A DNA stretch of 64,000 nt from Gilvimarinus algae. GTDB lineage: Bacteria > Pseudomonadota > Gammaproteobacteria > Pseudomonadales > Cellvibrionaceae. The stretch is from assembly GCF_030518215.1 (NCBI RefSeq), contig NZ_JAULRT010000052.1, forward strand, positions 62,001-126,000, given 5' to 3'. A program made the translations under genes and the position numbers. Of the stretch, positions 1-12,128 are shown piece after piece (position 1 is the first letter of the stretch; each line of letters begins with the position of its first letter). The notes under the pieces are model-generated. The model did no database searches, was not told where the DNA came from, and saw nothing but the letters and a program-made list of their open reading frames with translations.

Positions 1-2
1 AC

Positions 3-17
3 GAGGACAGCGATTGA
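3..17 (+). CDS. possible 3' end of clpS (partial)
   Basis: The third frame reads Glu-Asp-Ser-Asp-stop at the left edge, ending 58 bases before clpA. In relatives the gene just before clpA on the same strand is clpS, whose protein ends a few residues after a conserved Leu-Leu-Cys. A short acidic tail would fit, but only four codons are visible and another frame also reaches a stop nearby (position 24). This is context-based inference only. Confidence 0.25.
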   Translation, partial: EDSD

Positions 18-75
18 GTGGTAACACCGTCAGTGTATTGGCTGGTGAGTTTGGCTCCCTAGAGAGGTACCGTTG

Positions 76-2361
76 ATGTTAAGTAAAGATCTTGAAGTCA
101 CCCTGAATATGGCATTCAAGGGCGCTCGCAGCAAACGGCATGAGTTCATGACCGTCGAGCACCTGCTATTGGCGCTGATTGACAATGAATCGGCGGCCAT
201 GGTGCTGCGTGCTTGCGGTGCGGATCTGGTGGTTTTGCGGCGCGAGTTGATCGAGTTTGTCGACTCGACCACGCCGCTTCTGCCGGAAAACGATGAGGAG
301 CGTGAAACCCAACCGACACTCGGTTTTCAGCGGGTGCTGCAGCGTGCTGTGTTTCATGTGCAGTCATCCGGCAAACAAGAAGTGACCGGCGCCAATGTCT
401 TGGTGGCGATTTTTAGCGAGCAGGAAAGCCAGGCGGTTTACTACCTGAAGCAGCAGAGTATCGCGCGTATCGATGTGGTGAATTACATCACCCACGGTAT
501 TCAGAAAGTGGCTGGTCATGAGCACGGCTCATCTGAAGACTCGGCGCAGGATCAGCACGATGAGGAGTCTCTGGGCGTCGAGCAAACCTCACAGAGTCCG
601 CTGGAAAACTACGCGACAAACTTGAATGAGCTGGCCGCCGCAGGCCGTATCGACCCCTTGATCGGCCGGGATTTTGAGCTGGAGCGTGTTTCGCAAATTC
701 TGTCGCGCCGGCGCAAGAACAACCCTCTACTCGTGGGTGAGTCCGGTGTGGGCAAAACCGCTATTGCCGAGGGGTTGGCGAAGCGTATTGTCGATGGTGA
801 TGTGCCGGAGGCTCTCGCTTCCAGCGTGGTTTATTCGCTGGATATGGGCGCGCTCCTGGCGGGCACCAAATACCGCGGTGATTTTGAAAAACGGTTTAAA
901 GGTCTGTTGCACGAGTTGAAAAAGCAGCAGCACTCGATTTTGTTTATCGATGAAATCCACACCATTATTGGTGCCGGGGCCGCCTCCGGCGGGGTCATGG
1001 ATGCCTCTAATCTGCTCAAACCGCTGTTGAGCTCCGGGCAGCTGCGCTGCATGGGGTCGACGACCTACCAGGAGTATCGCGGTATTTTTGAAAAAGATCG
1101 CGCGCTCTCGCGTCGCTTCCAGAAGGTGGACGTGGTGGAGCCGAGTGTCGATGAAACCTATCAGATCCTCAGGGGGCTGAAAAAGCACTTTGAAGATCAC
1201 CATGGCTTGCGCTATACCGACCCGGCCCTCAAGGCGGCGGCAGAATTGTCAGAGCGCTATATTAATGACCGCTTTTTGCCGGACAAAGCCATTGACGTTA
1301 TCGACGAGGCCGGTGCTTACCAGCAGCTGCAGCCGCCGAGCAAACGCAAGAAAACCGTGGGCGTCGGTGATGTTGAAGCTGTGGTTGCCAAGATTGCGAG
1401 AATTCCACCGAAAAGTGTGTCCTCCAACGATCTTGAACAGCTGCGCAAGCTCGATGACAACCTGAAAATGACCGTCTTCGGTCAGGATGAGGCGATCGAT
1501 ACCCTGTCAACCGCGATCAAACTGGCTCGGGCTGGCCTGCGTTCGGGCGATAAGCCGATTGGTTCATTCCTGTTTGCCGGGCCCACAGGCGTAGGTAAAA
1601 CTGAGGTCAGCCGCCAGCTGGCCAAGTGCCTGGGTGTTGAGTTGATTCGCTTTGACATGTCGGAGTACATGGAGCGGCATACGGTATCGCGTTTGATCGG
1701 CGCACCACCCGGTTACGTTGGCTTCGATCAGGGTGGGTTGCTTACCGATGCGGTGACCAAAAGCCCGCACAGTGTAGTGCTGCTCGACGAAATAGAGAAA
1801 GCGCATCCGGATGTCTTTAACCTGTTGTTGCAGGTCATGGACCACGGCACTTTGACTGACAATAATGGCCGCAAAGCCGATTTTCGTAATGTGATTTTGA
1901 TTATGACCACCAATGCCGGGGCGGAGGAGGTGAGCCGGGCTTCAATTGGTTTCACCAAACAAGACCACTCCACCGACGGCATGGAAGCGATCAAGAAAAT
2001 GTTCACACCGGAGTTCCGCAACCGCCTGGACGCCACCGTGCAATTCGGTTCGCTGCCCTTGTCGGTGGTTGAGACCGTCGTGGACAAGTTCCTGACCGAA
2101 CTGCAGACGCAGCTTGACGAGAAAAAAGTGACGCTGGAAGTGACTGAAGCGGCGCGCAAATGGTTGGCGCTGCACGGTTATGACGAGAAAATGGGCGCTC
2201 GCCCCATGGCCCGTCTGATCCAGGAAAAAGTGAAAAAACCACTGGCCGAGGCCGTGCTGTTTGGTGAGCTATCGAGCGGCGGCGTGGTCGCCGTGGATGT
2301 GGCTGACGACGAGGACGCCCTGGCGCTTGAGTTTGAAAGCAAGGAAATGGCGCACGCCTAA
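76..2361 (+). CDS. clpA: ATP-dependent Clp protease ATP-binding subunit ClpA
   Basis: AAA+ unfoldase that feeds substrates to ClpP and receives N-end-rule substrates through ClpS. At 761 residues it matches the usual length of about 758. The N-terminal Clp repeat domain (about 1-145) is followed by an acidic linker and the first AAA module, with Walker A GESGVGKT near 221-228 and Walker B ILFIDEIH. The second module has Walker A GPTGVGKT near 502-509, then a C-terminal D2-small domain. A TTG codon lies directly before the ATG at 76. The ATG is chosen because it gives the family N-terminus MLSKDLE. A hairpin terminator follows directly. The leucyltransferase gene bpt, which makes N-end-rule degrons, is close by at 3342-4049. 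Confidence 0.97.
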   Translation: MLSKDLEVTLNMAFKGARSKRHEFMTVEHLLLALIDNESAAMVLRACGADLVVLRRELIEFVDSTTPLLPENDEERETQPTLGFQRVLQRAVFHVQSSGKQEVTGANVLVAIFSEQESQAVYYLKQQSIARIDVVNYITHGIQKVAGHEHGSSEDSAQDQHDEESLGVEQTSQSPLENYATNLNELAAAGRIDPLIGRDFELERVSQILSRRRKNNPLLVGESGVGKTAIAEGLAKRIVDGDVPEALASSVVYSLDMGALLAGTKYRGDFEKRFKGLLHELKKQQHSILFIDEIHTIIGAGAASGGVMDASNLLKPLLSSGQLRCMGSTTYQEYRGIFEKDRALSRRFQKVDVVEPSVDETYQILRGLKKHFEDHHGLRYTDPALKAAAELSERYINDRFLPDKAIDVIDEAGAYQQLQPPSKRKKTVGVGDVEAVVAKIARIPPKSVSSNDLEQLRKLDDNLKMTVFGQDEAIDTLSTAIKLARAGLRSGDKPIGSFLFAGPTGVGKTEVSRQLAKCLGVELIRFDMSEYMERHTVSRLIGAPPGYVGFDQGGLLTDAVTKSPHSVVLLDEIEKAHPDVFNLLLQVMDHGTLTDNNGRKADFRNVILIMTTNAGAEEVSRASIGFTKQDHSTDGMEAIKKMFTPEFRNRLDATVQFGSLPLSVVETVVDKFLTELQTQLDEKKVTLEVTEAARKWLALHGYDEKMGARPMARLIQEKVKKPLAEAVLFGELSSGGVVAVDVADDEDALALEFESKEMAHA

Positions 2362-2385
2362 AGCTGAGCTGCTGTTTGATGTATC

Positions 2386-2414
2386 AAATCCCGGCCATGT
2401 GCCGGGATTTTTTT
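2386..2414 (+). terminator. Rho-independent terminator after clpA
   Basis: A 10-bp stem, AAATCCCGGC paired with GCCGGGATTT around a five-base loop, is followed by more T residues. It lies 24 bases after the clpA stop and just before the end of the convergent globin gene, so it may serve both strands. Confidence 0.85.
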
Positions 2415-2419
2415 GCCGT

Positions 2420-2818
2420 TTAGTAGGCGTTTTTGATTTTCTCTATGCCAGGGGTGATGGCCCTAATCCATGCGGCGCGCGTGTCCGGGCAAAAGTAGGG
2501 GTCGTGTTTTTCCAGCGTCTGCAGCAGGGCGTCGAGCCAGTCGCTGTAATGGTGGGGCTGAATGTTGTAACCGCGACGCGAATGACTTTCTCCCAGAGCC
2601 TTGAGCTTGGTGTCGGGCAGGCCGCGGGCGTGAAGTACCAGTTGCATGATGCCGTTGCGAAGCAGGTGTCGCTGATTGCTCATGTCGGTTTTTTTGAACA
2701 CCTGGCGAATGGCTTCTGATTTGGCCATAAAGCAATCGTAGAAATCCACGAAGAATGTGTCACGGTTGCAGCAGCGTCCATAGCTTTGAAACACAATATC
2801 TGGGTCACCCGGTCGCAT
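2420..2818 (-). CDS. single-domain bacterial globin
   Basis: A 132-residue all-helical protein with globin features. A Phe near 41 could be the CD1 Phe, a Gln-Arg-His stretch near 49-51 lies in the distal helix region, and His79 in the sequence LGESHS is the likely proximal haem ligand. It is followed by the typical globin segment YNIQPHHY..W. Such single-domain globins bind haem and O2 or NO; the physiological ligand cannot be read from sequence. A TTG at 2830 would add four residues. The ATG at 2818 is preferred, with the GGAACGAG stretch upstream as its ribosome site. The gene sits between clpA and infA, where Pseudomonas has no globin. It appears to be monocistronic. Confidence 0.8.
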   Translation of the reverse strand: MRPGDPDIVFQSYGRCCNRDTFFVDFYDCFMAKSEAIRQVFKKTDMSNQRHLLRNGIMQLVLHARGLPDTKLKALGESHSRRGYNIQPHHYSDWLDALLQTLEKHDPYFCPDTRAAWIRAITPGIEKIKNAY

Positions 2819-2917
2819 CTCTCGTTCCAAAAAGTGCGAATACTAGCCCGAGCCGACCGAGCGCAGTTTGATGTGGATCAATTGTCGATGAGCGCCTGAA
2901 AATCAAGCGGCGCTAAA

Positions 2918-2950
2918 CGCAAAAGCCCCGGCAAGGCCGGGGCTTTTGCG
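2918..2950 (-). terminator. terminator after infA
   Basis: A perfect 15-bp inverted repeat, CGCAAAAGCCCCGGC and its complement around a three-base loop, lies 25 bases past the infA stop. The stem has A/T-rich flanks within it, so it could act on both strands, but it is placed to end infA. Confidence 0.8.
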
Positions 2951-2974
2951 GGCGCGCTGAGCGCGAATAGCAGA

Positions 2975-3193
2975 TTAACGGGCGCGATAGGTAATGCGAC
3001 CTTTACTCAGGTCGTAGGGGGTCATCTCCACTTTTACCTTGTCGCCGGTGAGAATGCGGATGTAGTTTTTGCGCATTTTCCCGGAAATGTGTGCTGTCAC
3101 CACATGGCCGTTTTCCAGCTTTACGCGGAAGGTGGTGTTCGGCAGTGTATCTATTACTTCACCTTCAAATTCGATATTGTCTTCTTTCGCCAT
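2975..3193 (-). CDS. infA: translation initiation factor IF-1
   Basis: A 72-residue OB-fold protein, exactly the family length. It starts [11 protein letters not shown] and has the conserved segment [19 protein letters not shown] and ending [11 protein letters not shown]-1 binds the ribosomal A site on the 30S subunit and helps IF-2 and IF-3 assemble the initiation complex. A GAGGA ribosome site precedes the ATG. It is read away from bpt in the same direction with a gap of about 150 bases, and has its own terminator. Confidence 0.98.
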   Translation of the reverse strand: MAKEDNIEFEGEVIDTLPNTTFRVKLENGHVVTAHISGKMRKNYIRILTGDKVKVEMTPYDLSKGRITYRAR

Positions 3194-3341
3194 TCGGCAG
3201 AGTCCTCAACTTGGCTTACATTCGTGCTGTTGGTGTGCGAAAAGGCGGCAATTGTGCCTGAAAAGTGCCGATTAGCCAAGGGCGAGGCCGATAAATGGTT
3301 AAAAAATCAGCGCTCAGGTACGTTTGGGAAGGAATTTACGG

Positions 3342-4049
3342 TTAATTGAGGCGAACCCAGCGCTTATTGACCAGCATCTCCAGCGGGCGGTACTGGGTTT
3401 TATAAGCCATCTTGCGACAGTGGCGAATCCAATAACCCAGGTACACATACTTCAGGCCCAGCGCATGGGCTTTTTCTATCTGCGCCAATATGGCGTAGGC
3501 TCCGAGGCTGCGCTTGCTCTGGCTGTCGTCGAAGAAGGTATAGACCGCTGACAGGCCATCGTTGAGCTGGTCGCACACCGCAACACCCACCAGTTGACCT
3601 TTTAGGCGATACTCGATGTAGCGGGTGGCACCCCATTCGGGACTGAGAAAGGTCTCGAATTGCTCCCGCGTGGGTGGGTACATGTCCCCGTCGCTGTGAC
3701 GCGCATGGATATAGTCGGCGTAGAGCTGGTAGTGTTCGTCGGTGAAGATGTTGTCCACCAGTGCGATATCCAGATCGCTGTTGCGTTTGATGCAGCGCTT
3801 TTGACTGCGGCTGGGGCGAAATAGTTGGACGGGTATTCGACAGGAAATGCAGGCCTGACAACTGGCGCAGTGCGGGCGATAAAGGTGGCCGCCGCTGCGC
3901 CTAAAGCCCAGCTGGGACAGCTCGCTGTAAAGCGCCTGGTCGATGCGCGCCGCCGGGTCGATGAATACCGTGGTGGCTTCTTCACCTGCCAGATAGCTGC
4001 AGGGATGGGGGGCGGTGGCAAAGAGTTTTAAACTGGATAAGTCGCTCAT
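3342..4049 (-). CDS. bpt: aspartate/glutamate leucyltransferase (Ate/Bpt family)
   Basis: A 235-residue aminoacyl-tRNA-protein transferase. The Cys cluster C-x2-C-x3-C ([10 protein letters not shown]) near residues 60-70 and the C-terminal GNAT-like domain (YLGYWI.....MAYK) mark the bacterial Bpt branch. It adds Leu to N-terminal Asp or Glu, creating N-end-rule substrates for ClpS/ClpA. An excellent GGAGG ribosome site lies five bases before the ATG. aat, which modifies N-terminal Lys/Arg, lies directly upstream and is read the same way with a 42-base gap, so the two probably form one transcript dedicated to N-degron formation. Confidence 0.95.
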   Translation of the reverse strand: MSDLSSLKLFATAPHPCSYLAGEEATTVFIDPAARIDQALYSELSQLGFRRSGGHLYRPHCASCQACISCRIPVQLFRPSRSQKRCIKRNSDLDIALVDNIFTDEHYQLYADYIHARHSDGDMYPPTREQFETFLSPEWGATRYIEYRLKGQLVGVAVCDQLNDGLSAVYTFFDDSQSKRSLGAYAILAQIEKAHALGLKYVYLGYWIRHCRKMAYKTQYRPLEMLVNKRWVRLN

Positions 4050-4091
4050 ACAGACCTCCGCCGGTTGCTACTGCTTACTACTCTAGTGGAT

Positions 4092-4826
4092 TTATATGGC
4101 TTTGTCTGCCCCATAGGGTCGAGGGTACTGCAACTGCGCCCGCGCAGGCCACGCAGAGCGGCCGTCGGCACGGGCAAGGCACTCCAGGTGTTGGCGAAAC
4201 GCTTCGCGTGGCATTTCCCTTGCGCCCATACGGAACAAATGGCCGCTGGCCACCTGACAGTCAATCAGCTTGAAGCCCCATCGCTCGAGATTCTGGCCCA
4301 GAGCGGCGAAAGCGATTTTCGAGGCGTTGTCTTTTCTCGAGAACATGGATTCGCCGAAAAAGACCTGTCCGAGCGCCAGGCCATAGAGCCCGCCGACCAG
4401 CTCGGTGCCCTCCCAGACTTCCACCGAGTGTGCGACTCCGAGGCGGTGGAGGTCGCAGTAGGCGGTGCGCATCTCAGAGGTGATCCAGGTGCCGCCGTCG
4501 ACACGCCGCGGTGCGGCGCAGGCGTCTATTACCCGGTTAAAGGCCTGATCACAGCTCAGTCTATACGGGCGCTTGGCCATAAATTTTGCCAGAGAGCGGG
4601 AAATATGAATCTCGTTGGGAGCAATGACCGTGCGCGGGTCCGGGCTCCACCAGAGAATGGGTTGGTCGCACTCGTACCAGGGGAAAATGCCGCGGCAGTA
4701 GGCGTTGATCAGCCGCTCGGGGTGCAGATCGCCGCCACCGGCGAGCAGGCCGTCAGGTTCGTCGAGCGCGGTGTCGATGGGCGGGAACACCGATCGGTCG
4801 GGGCCCAGCCAGGGCAGTTGGATCAT
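4092..4826 (-). CDS. aat: leucyl/phenylalanyl-tRNA--protein transferase
   Basis: A 244-residue enzyme that transfers Leu or Phe from aminoacyl-tRNA to N-terminal Arg or Lys. The N-terminus MIQLPWLGPD and the motifs GLLAGGGDL, YCRGIFPWY, WWSPDPR and GGLYGLALG are diagnostic. The reading frame stays open for over 300 bases upstream, but the family N-terminus and a GGGAG ribosome site fix the start at 4826. It lies just upstream of bpt on the same strand. Confidence 0.96.
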   Translation of the reverse strand: MIQLPWLGPDRSVFPPIDTALDEPDGLLAGGGDLHPERLINAYCRGIFPWYECDQPILWWSPDPRTVIAPNEIHISRSLAKFMAKRPYRLSCDQAFNRVIDACAAPRRVDGGTWITSEMRTAYCDLHRLGVAHSVEVWEGTELVGGLYGLALGQVFFGESMFSRKDNASKIAFAALGQNLERWGFKLIDCQVASGHLFRMGAREMPREAFRQHLECLARADGRSAWPARAQLQYPRPYGADKAI

Positions 4827-4855
4827 GGACGCTCCCAAGCCAGTGGTAAGTGCCA

Positions 4856-4883
4856 ATAAAAACGGCGGCTCGCGGCCGCCGTT
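4856..4883 (-). terminator. terminator after trxB
   Basis: On the minus strand a 9-bp GC-rich stem, AACGGCGGC with GCCGCCGTT around a five-base loop, runs into TTTATT. It separates trxB from the downstream aat-bpt pair. Confidence 0.75.
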
Positions 4884-4935
4884 GACTATTGTACCCCATT
4901 GCCTTGCGCTGAACGGGGTGAGCGCGAGTGCGCGA

Positions 4936-5913
<978 letters not shown>

Positions 5914-5946
5914 TCAATCATAAGGGAATCAACCAGTGCGGGCAAA

Positions 5947-5976
5947 ATTGTAGTCTTCAATGCACGGGATTGGTAA
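5947..5976 (-). promoter_or_regulatory. candidate sigma-70 promoter for trxB
   Basis: On the minus strand TTACCA and TACAAT are separated by 18 bases, and the TACAAT box ends about 75 bases before the trxB start. The -10 matches consensus at 5 of 6 positions and the -35 at 4 of 6. This is a pattern match only. Confidence 0.4.
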
Positions 5977-6112
5977 TTTTTATCAGGCTGGTGGATGATA
6001 TAGCTTGTTTGTGGGTAAGTCGCTGCGATTCGCCCGCCCGATGAATTACAATAGCCGGTCGGCAGAGCCCTTGAGCATAAAACGACGCCAGAGTTAATGG
6101 AGCTGAAACCGT

Positions 6113-8452
6113 TTGAGTAAAAAAGAAATAAAGCCATCGCCCGGCGCCAAAGTGGTCGAGAGCACGATGATGATTCGTATCCTGCGCGAGGGCGCCCTGA
6201 TTGGCTTGGTGGCGGCCTGCGGCCTGATTTTATTGACCCTCATCAGTTACGATGCCGGCGACCCGGGGTGGTCGCGCACGGGGGAGAACACCCGTGTACA
6301 GAACGCCGGCGGCCCGGCAGGGGCCTGGCTGGCGGATGTGTTTTTCTCCCTGTTCGGCTACTTGGCCTTTCTCTTCCCGTTGATGCTTGGCTATCGTGCC
6401 TGGCTTATTTTCCGCGACCGTTCACACCCACCGGAGTTTGATGCTCTGTTGCTGGGGCTGCGCACCATAGGGTTGGTTTTAGTGATGGTGGCCGGGACCG
6501 GCCTGGCCGTGCTGCACATTGGTGGGCGCGAGTCTTCCCTGCCATTTTCTGACGGGGGCTACCTGGGCTTGTCGGTGGCCGAGGCCGTTGCCAGCGCTTT
6601 CAGCCATACCGGTGGAACCTTGCTTCTGTTGGCCATCTTTTTCTTTGGGTTGACCATCTTTACCGACTTGTCTTGGCTCGGACTGATGGATCGGATTGGC
6701 CTCGCGGTGCTGACGCTTTGGCGGCGTTCCGGAGAGGGTTTCATCCGCTGGCGCGCCTCGCGGGCGCAAAAGCGTGAGAGCGACAAGCAGCAGCGCGAGC
6801 GCCAGGTGGCCATAGAGACCCGTAAAAAAGTCGAGGCGAAGCGGGTGCCACCGACCATCACTGAGCCGGTTAAAAAGCCGGTGGCGAGCAAGCGCGTACA
6901 GCAGGAACGTCAGCCGTCGCTGTTTGACAAAGACGATACCCCTATAGGCGCTCTTCCCGCGATCAGCTTGCTGGACCCGCCGGACAAACACAGCGACAAG
7001 GCGTTTTCCAAAGAGTCGCTGGAGGCCATGTCCAAGCTGTTGGAGCTCAAGCTGAAAGATTTTGGCATTGAGATCGAGGTGACCTCGGTACAGCCGGGGC
7101 CCGTGGTGACGCGTTTTGAAATCAAACCGGCGCCCGGGGTGAAGGCGAGCCGCATTACCAACTTGGCAAAGGACTTGGCCCGCTCTCTGGCGGTGATCAG
7201 CGTGCGTGTGGTTGAGGTGATTCCCGGTAAATCGGTCATGGGTATTGAAATACCCAACGAGCACCGCGAGATGGTGCGCCTGAGTGAGGTGCTCGCCTCC
7301 GAGCCCTACGAGAGCGCTAAGTCCAGATTGACCATGGCCCTCGGGCACAATATCGCCGGTGAGCCGGTCATCGCCGATCTGGCGCGCATGCCGCACCTGC
7401 TGGTGGCCGGCACCACCGGCTCGGGTAAATCGGTGGGGGTGAACGTCATGCTGCTGTCGCTGCTGTACAAATCGGCGCCTAAGGATGTTCGTCTGATACT
7501 GGTGGATCCGAAGATGCTGGAGCTGTCGGTCTATGAGGGGATTCCGCACCTGCTTACCCCGGTGATCACCGACATGAACGATGCAGCCAATGGCCTGCGC
7601 TGGTGCGTGGGGGAAATGGAGCGACGCTACAAGCTGATGGCCGCCATGGGCGTGCGTAACCTGGCGGGTTTTAACCGCAAGGTGGAAGAAGCGGAAAAAC
7701 AAGGCACACCGCTGACCGATCCGCTGTTTAAGCCCGATGAGCATTACGAGCCCGGTAGCGAGGAGGCGACGCCGCCCAACCTGGAAACCCTGCCGGCGAT
7801 TGTCGTGGTAATCGATGAATTCGCCGACATGATGATGATTGTCGGTAAAAAAGTGGAACAATTGATTGCTCGCATTGCTCAAAAGGCGAGGGCAGCGGGC
7901 ATTCATCTGATTTTGGCTACGCAGCGGCCATCGGTGGATGTGATCACGGGGTTGATCAAAGCCAATGTGCCAACGCGTATGGCGTTTCAGGTGTCCTCCA
8001 AAATTGACTCGCGCACCATCCTCGACCAGGGCGGTGCCGAGCAACTGCTGGGCCACGGCGACATGCTCTACCTGCCCCCCGGAACCAGCGTGCCCGAGCG
8101 TGTACACGGCGCCTTTGTGGACGATCACGAGGTGCATAAAGTTGTCGCGGATTGGAAAAAGCGCGGTGAACCCGATTATCTGGAAGGCGTGGTCGATGAC
8201 AGCACCAACAGTATTCCTGTGCCCGGCTTGCCGGGAGGCGAGGGCGACAGCAGCGATGAAAGTGATTCGCTCTACGACGAAGCTGTGGCCTTTGTGATCG
8301 ACTCTCGCAAAGCCTCTATTTCCGCCGTGCAGCGCAAACTGCGCATTGGCTATAACCGGGCGGCGCGTCTGATTGAAACCATGGAGGCGGCGGGTGTGGT
8401 TTCCTCCGCTGGCCATAACGGCAACCGGGAAGTTCTGGTGCCCAAGTCCTGA
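6113..8452 (+). CDS. ftsK: DNA translocase FtsK
   Basis: A 779-residue septal DNA pump that clears the terminus region and activates XerCD at dif. Four N-terminal membrane segments (within about 25-185) anchor it in the divisome. A short basic/Gln-rich linker (about 205-285) leads to the RecA-type motor, with Walker A GTTGSGKS at 433-440 and Walker [10 protein letters not shown] near 563-571. The C-terminal gamma winged-helix (about 715-775) reads KOPS. The linker is much shorter than in E. coli, as in Pseudomonas. The start is a TTG at 6113, supported by GGAG ten bases upstream; the first in-frame ATG would cut into the family's N-terminal region before the first membrane helix. Confidence 0.96.
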   Translation: MSKKEIKPSPGAKVVESTMMIRILREGALIGLVAACGLILLTLISYDAGDPGWSRTGENTRVQNAGGPAGAWLADVFFSLFGYLAFLFPLMLGYRAWLIFRDRSHPPEFDALLLGLRTIGLVLVMVAGTGLAVLHIGGRESSLPFSDGGYLGLSVAEAVASAFSHTGGTLLLLAIFFFGLTIFTDLSWLGLMDRIGLAVLTLWRRSGEGFIRWRASRAQKRESDKQQRERQVAIETRKKVEAKRVPPTITEPVKKPVASKRVQQERQPSLFDKDDTPIGALPAISLLDPPDKHSDKAFSKESLEAMSKLLELKLKDFGIEIEVTSVQPGPVVTRFEIKPAPGVKASRITNLAKDLARSLAVISVRVVEVIPGKSVMGIEIPNEHREMVRLSEVLASEPYESAKSRLTMALGHNIAGEPVIADLARMPHLLVAGTTGSGKSVGVNVMLLSLLYKSAPKDVRLILVDPKMLELSVYEGIPHLLTPVITDMNDAANGLRWCVGEMERRYKLMAAMGVRNLAGFNRKVEEAEKQGTPLTDPLFKPDEHYEPGSEEATPPNLETLPAIVVVIDEFADMMMIVGKKVEQLIARIAQKARAAGIHLILATQRPSVDVITGLIKANVPTRMAFQVSSKIDSRTILDQGGAEQLLGHGDMLYLPPGTSVPERVHGAFVDDHEVHKVVADWKKRGEPDYLEGVVDDSTNSIPVPGLPGGEGDSSDESDSLYDEAVAFVIDSRKASISAVQRKLRIGYNRAARLIETMEAAGVVSSAGHNGNREVLVPKS

Positions 8453-8462
8453 TGGAGTGTGT

Positions 8463-9074
8463 ATGACATTCAGAAAAATCCTGGCAAGCCTTGTGATGTT
8501 TTGCTGGCTGCCGGCGAGCCTGGCGCAAAGTGCCGGGGAGGAATTGACCAGCCGACTGGCGAACCTGGTGAGCCTGCAGGGGACATTTACGCAAGTGTTA
8601 TTGGACGATGCCGGCAGGGAAATGGAGCGCAGTAGTGGTCGCTTTGTGATGCAAAAGCCCGGGCGCTTTTATTGGGAGACGCTGGAGCCATTCCCTCAGC
8701 AGTTGATTTCCAACGGCCAAACCATTTGGCTTTACGATCCCGATTTAATGCAAGTGACGGTGCGTCAGCTCGATGAGCAGCTTGAAAAAACACCGGCCCT
8801 TCTGTTGAGCCGCGACCCGAAGGCATTGACGACGGCCTACGATGTCAGCAAGGTGAAAGAGCAGGTTTACACCCTGACGCCGACCGAGAGCGAGCCCTTG
8901 TTTGTCTCTCTCACCATGACCTTTTCGGATACTGGCATCAGTGAAGTGTCGGTTGAGGATGGTCTGGGGCAGCGCACGGTCTTTTCCCTGACCGATACCC
9001 GCGTGAATCTGCCAGTGGATGAGAGCCTGTTTCACTTTAACGCTCCCGAGGGCGTGGATGTGCTGATCGACTGA
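8463..9074 (+). CDS. lolA: outer-membrane lipoprotein carrier protein LolA
   Basis: A 203-residue periplasmic chaperone that takes lipoproteins from LolCDE to LolB. A signal peptide (about 1-21, cut near SLAQS) is followed by the LolA beta-barrel signature, including QGTFTQ, SSGRFVMQKPGRFYWE and IWLYDPDLMQVTV. The ATG at 8463, with GGAGTG just upstream, is chosen over earlier in-frame codons that lie inside ftsK. It is 10 bases after ftsK and one base before rarA, so it is part of a compact ftsK-lolA-rarA-crcB transcript. Confidence 0.95.
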   Translation: MTFRKILASLVMFCWLPASLAQSAGEELTSRLANLVSLQGTFTQVLLDDAGREMERSSGRFVMQKPGRFYWETLEPFPQQLISNGQTIWLYDPDLMQVTVRQLDEQLEKTPALLLSRDPKALTTAYDVSKVKEQVYTLTPTESEPLFVSLTMTFSDTGISEVSVEDGLGQRTVFSLTDTRVNLPVDESLFHFNAPEGVDVLID

Positions 9075-9075
9075 T

Positions 9076-10419
9076 ATGAAGGACCTGTTTTCCGCAGAGC
9101 CCGTTCACCAGCCTCTGGCGGCGCGTATGCGCCCGCGCACACTGGATGATTACATCGGTCAAACCCATATTCTCGGGCCCGGCAAACCCTTGCGTGAGGC
9201 GGTGGATAAAGGACAGCTCCACTCTATGATTCTCTGGGGGCCGCCAGGGGTTGGCAAGACCTCCCTGGCGCGGCTGTTTGCCGAGCGCGCCGACGCTCGT
9301 TTCGAGACCCTCTCGGCGGTATTGTCCGGGGTCAAAGACATTCGCGCCGCCGTCCAGGTGGCGCAACAGGAGCGGCAGATGCGCGGGCGGCAAACGATTT
9401 TGTTTGTCGATGAGGTGCACCGTTTCAACAAGTCCCAGCAGGATGCGTTTTTGCCCTACGTGGAAGACGGCACCTTTGTGTTTATCGGCGCGACCACCGA
9501 AAACCCGTCCTTTGAGCTCAATAACGCGCTCTTGTCGCGCTGCCGTGTCTACGTGCTTCGGCCACTGGAGCAGGCTCAGGTGATTGCGGTTGTTCAGCAG
9601 GCGCTGACCGATTCCGAGCGGGGGCTCGGGCAGCAGCGGATACGCCTGGAAGAGGACAGTCTGACGCTGCTGACTAATGCCGCCGACGGCGATGCCCGCA
9701 AGTCCCTTAACTTGCTGGAAATCGCTGCCGACCTGGCCCCCGAGCGCGATGGCGTCAAGACCATAACCGAGACCGTGCTGGCCGAGGTGCTGGGCGGGGA
9801 TGTCCGCCGTTTCGATAAGGGCGGCGACCTCTTTTACGAGCAGATTTCGGCCATGCACAAGGCTGTGCGTGGCTCCTCGCCCGATGGCGCGCTCTACTGG
9901 CTGGCGCGTATGCTCGACGGCGGTTGCGACCCCCTCTATATCGCCCGCCGGGTGGTTCGTATGGCCAGCGAAGATATCGGTAACGCCGATCCCCGGGGCT
10001 TACCGCTGGCGCTCGCTGCCTGGGATACTCAAGAGCGTCTTGGCAGCCCTGAGGGCGAGTTGGCCATTGCGCAGGCGATTACCTATCTGGCCTGCGCTGC
10101 GAAAAGCAACGCCGTGTATAATGCATTTAATCAAGCCATGAGCGATGTGCGTGCCGACCCAGGCTACGAGGTGCCTATGCATCTTCGAAACGCGCCCACC
10201 AGCCTGATGAAATCCATGGAATATGGCGCGCAATACCGGTATGCGCACGATGAACCTGGCGCCTATGCCGCGGGAGAAAACTATTTGCCGCAGGCGATTG
10301 CCGAGCGCCGCTATTATCAGCCCGTCGATCGCGGTCTGGAGCAGAAGATCGCTGACAAGCTCAGGCACCTGCGCTCGCTGGATGCGGCGAGTGAGTTCAA
10401 ACGCTACCAGAAGGACTGA
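9076..10419 (+). CDS. rarA: replication-associated recombination protein RarA (MgsA)
   Basis: A 447-residue AAA+ ATPase of the clamp-loader clade that acts at stalled replication forks. It shows RPRTLDDYIGQ.HILG at the N-terminus, Walker A GPPGVGKTS near 55-63, Walker B ILFVDEVHRFNKSQQD, sensor GATTENPSFE and the C-terminal MgsA tetramerisation domain (VYNAFN.A...V). The length is the family norm. It starts one base after the lolA stop, so translation is probably coupled. Confidence 0.96.
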   Translation: MKDLFSAEPVHQPLAARMRPRTLDDYIGQTHILGPGKPLREAVDKGQLHSMILWGPPGVGKTSLARLFAERADARFETLSAVLSGVKDIRAAVQVAQQERQMRGRQTILFVDEVHRFNKSQQDAFLPYVEDGTFVFIGATTENPSFELNNALLSRCRVYVLRPLEQAQVIAVVQQALTDSERGLGQQRIRLEEDSLTLLTNAADGDARKSLNLLEIAADLAPERDGVKTITETVLAEVLGGDVRRFDKGGDLFYEQISAMHKAVRGSSPDGALYWLARMLDGGCDPLYIARRVVRMASEDIGNADPRGLPLALAAWDTQERLGSPEGELAIAQAITYLACAAKSNAVYNAFNQAMSDVRADPGYEVPMHLRNAPTSLMKSMEYGAQYRYAHDEPGAYAAGENYLPQAIAERRYYQPVDRGLEQKIADKLRHLRSLDAASEFKRYQKD

Positions 10420-10421
10420 CT

Positions 10422-10799
10422 ATGCAGTGGCTGTTTGTCGCCGCCGGCGGCGCGCTGGGGGCTATGGCGAGATTCTTTATTACCGTCCATCTGTACCCGG
10501 TTACGGGGAATAAGTTTCCACTTGGCACTTTGGTGGTGAATCTGCTCGGCTGCGCCGCTGTGGCCGTTTTCTATGTGCTGATCGTCGAAAAAGCGCTGCT
10601 GGCACCTTACTGGCGCCATCTTATTGTCACCGGCTTTCTCGGCGCGTTGACCACTTTTTCCACCTTTTCTCTAGACGCGCTGCTGCTGTGGCAAAACGGC
10701 CTGCACAGTGTGGCGTTTTTTTACGTGCTCGCGAACCTTGTTGGCTGCCTGCTGGTAGTCTGCGGCTCGTGGTATTTGGTCAACTTTGTGTTATCTTAA
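10422..10799 (+). CDS. crcB: fluoride ion channel CrcB/Fluc
   Basis: A 125-residue membrane protein with four hydrophobic segments. The family motifs GGALGAMARF, the Asn in VNLLGC, and TGFLGALTTFSTFS, which contains the Thr/Ser track and Phe-box residues, are present. It forms a dual-topology dimer that exports fluoride. It starts two bases after rarA. No fluoride riboswitch is visible upstream, where the sequence is rarA coding. Confidence 0.94.
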   Translation: MQWLFVAAGGALGAMARFFITVHLYPVTGNKFPLGTLVVNLLGCAAVAVFYVLIVEKALLAPYWRHLIVTGFLGALTTFSTFSLDALLLWQNGLHSVAFFYVLANLVGCLLVVCGSWYLVNFVLS

Positions 10800-10830
10800 C
10801 CGCCCTTTAAAATCCGCCATTCAACCGTAA

Positions 10831-12123
<1,293 letters not shown>

Positions 12124-12128
12124 TCGCT

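Noticed and set aside
4065-4859. 264-codon open frame opposite aat
   Set aside because: aat is supported by family motifs and start; this frame is low-complexity shadow.
6479-8416. 645-codon open frame antisense to ftsK
   Set aside because: It mirrors the ftsK codon pattern, has no family features and is fully explained as a shadow of a GC-rich gene.
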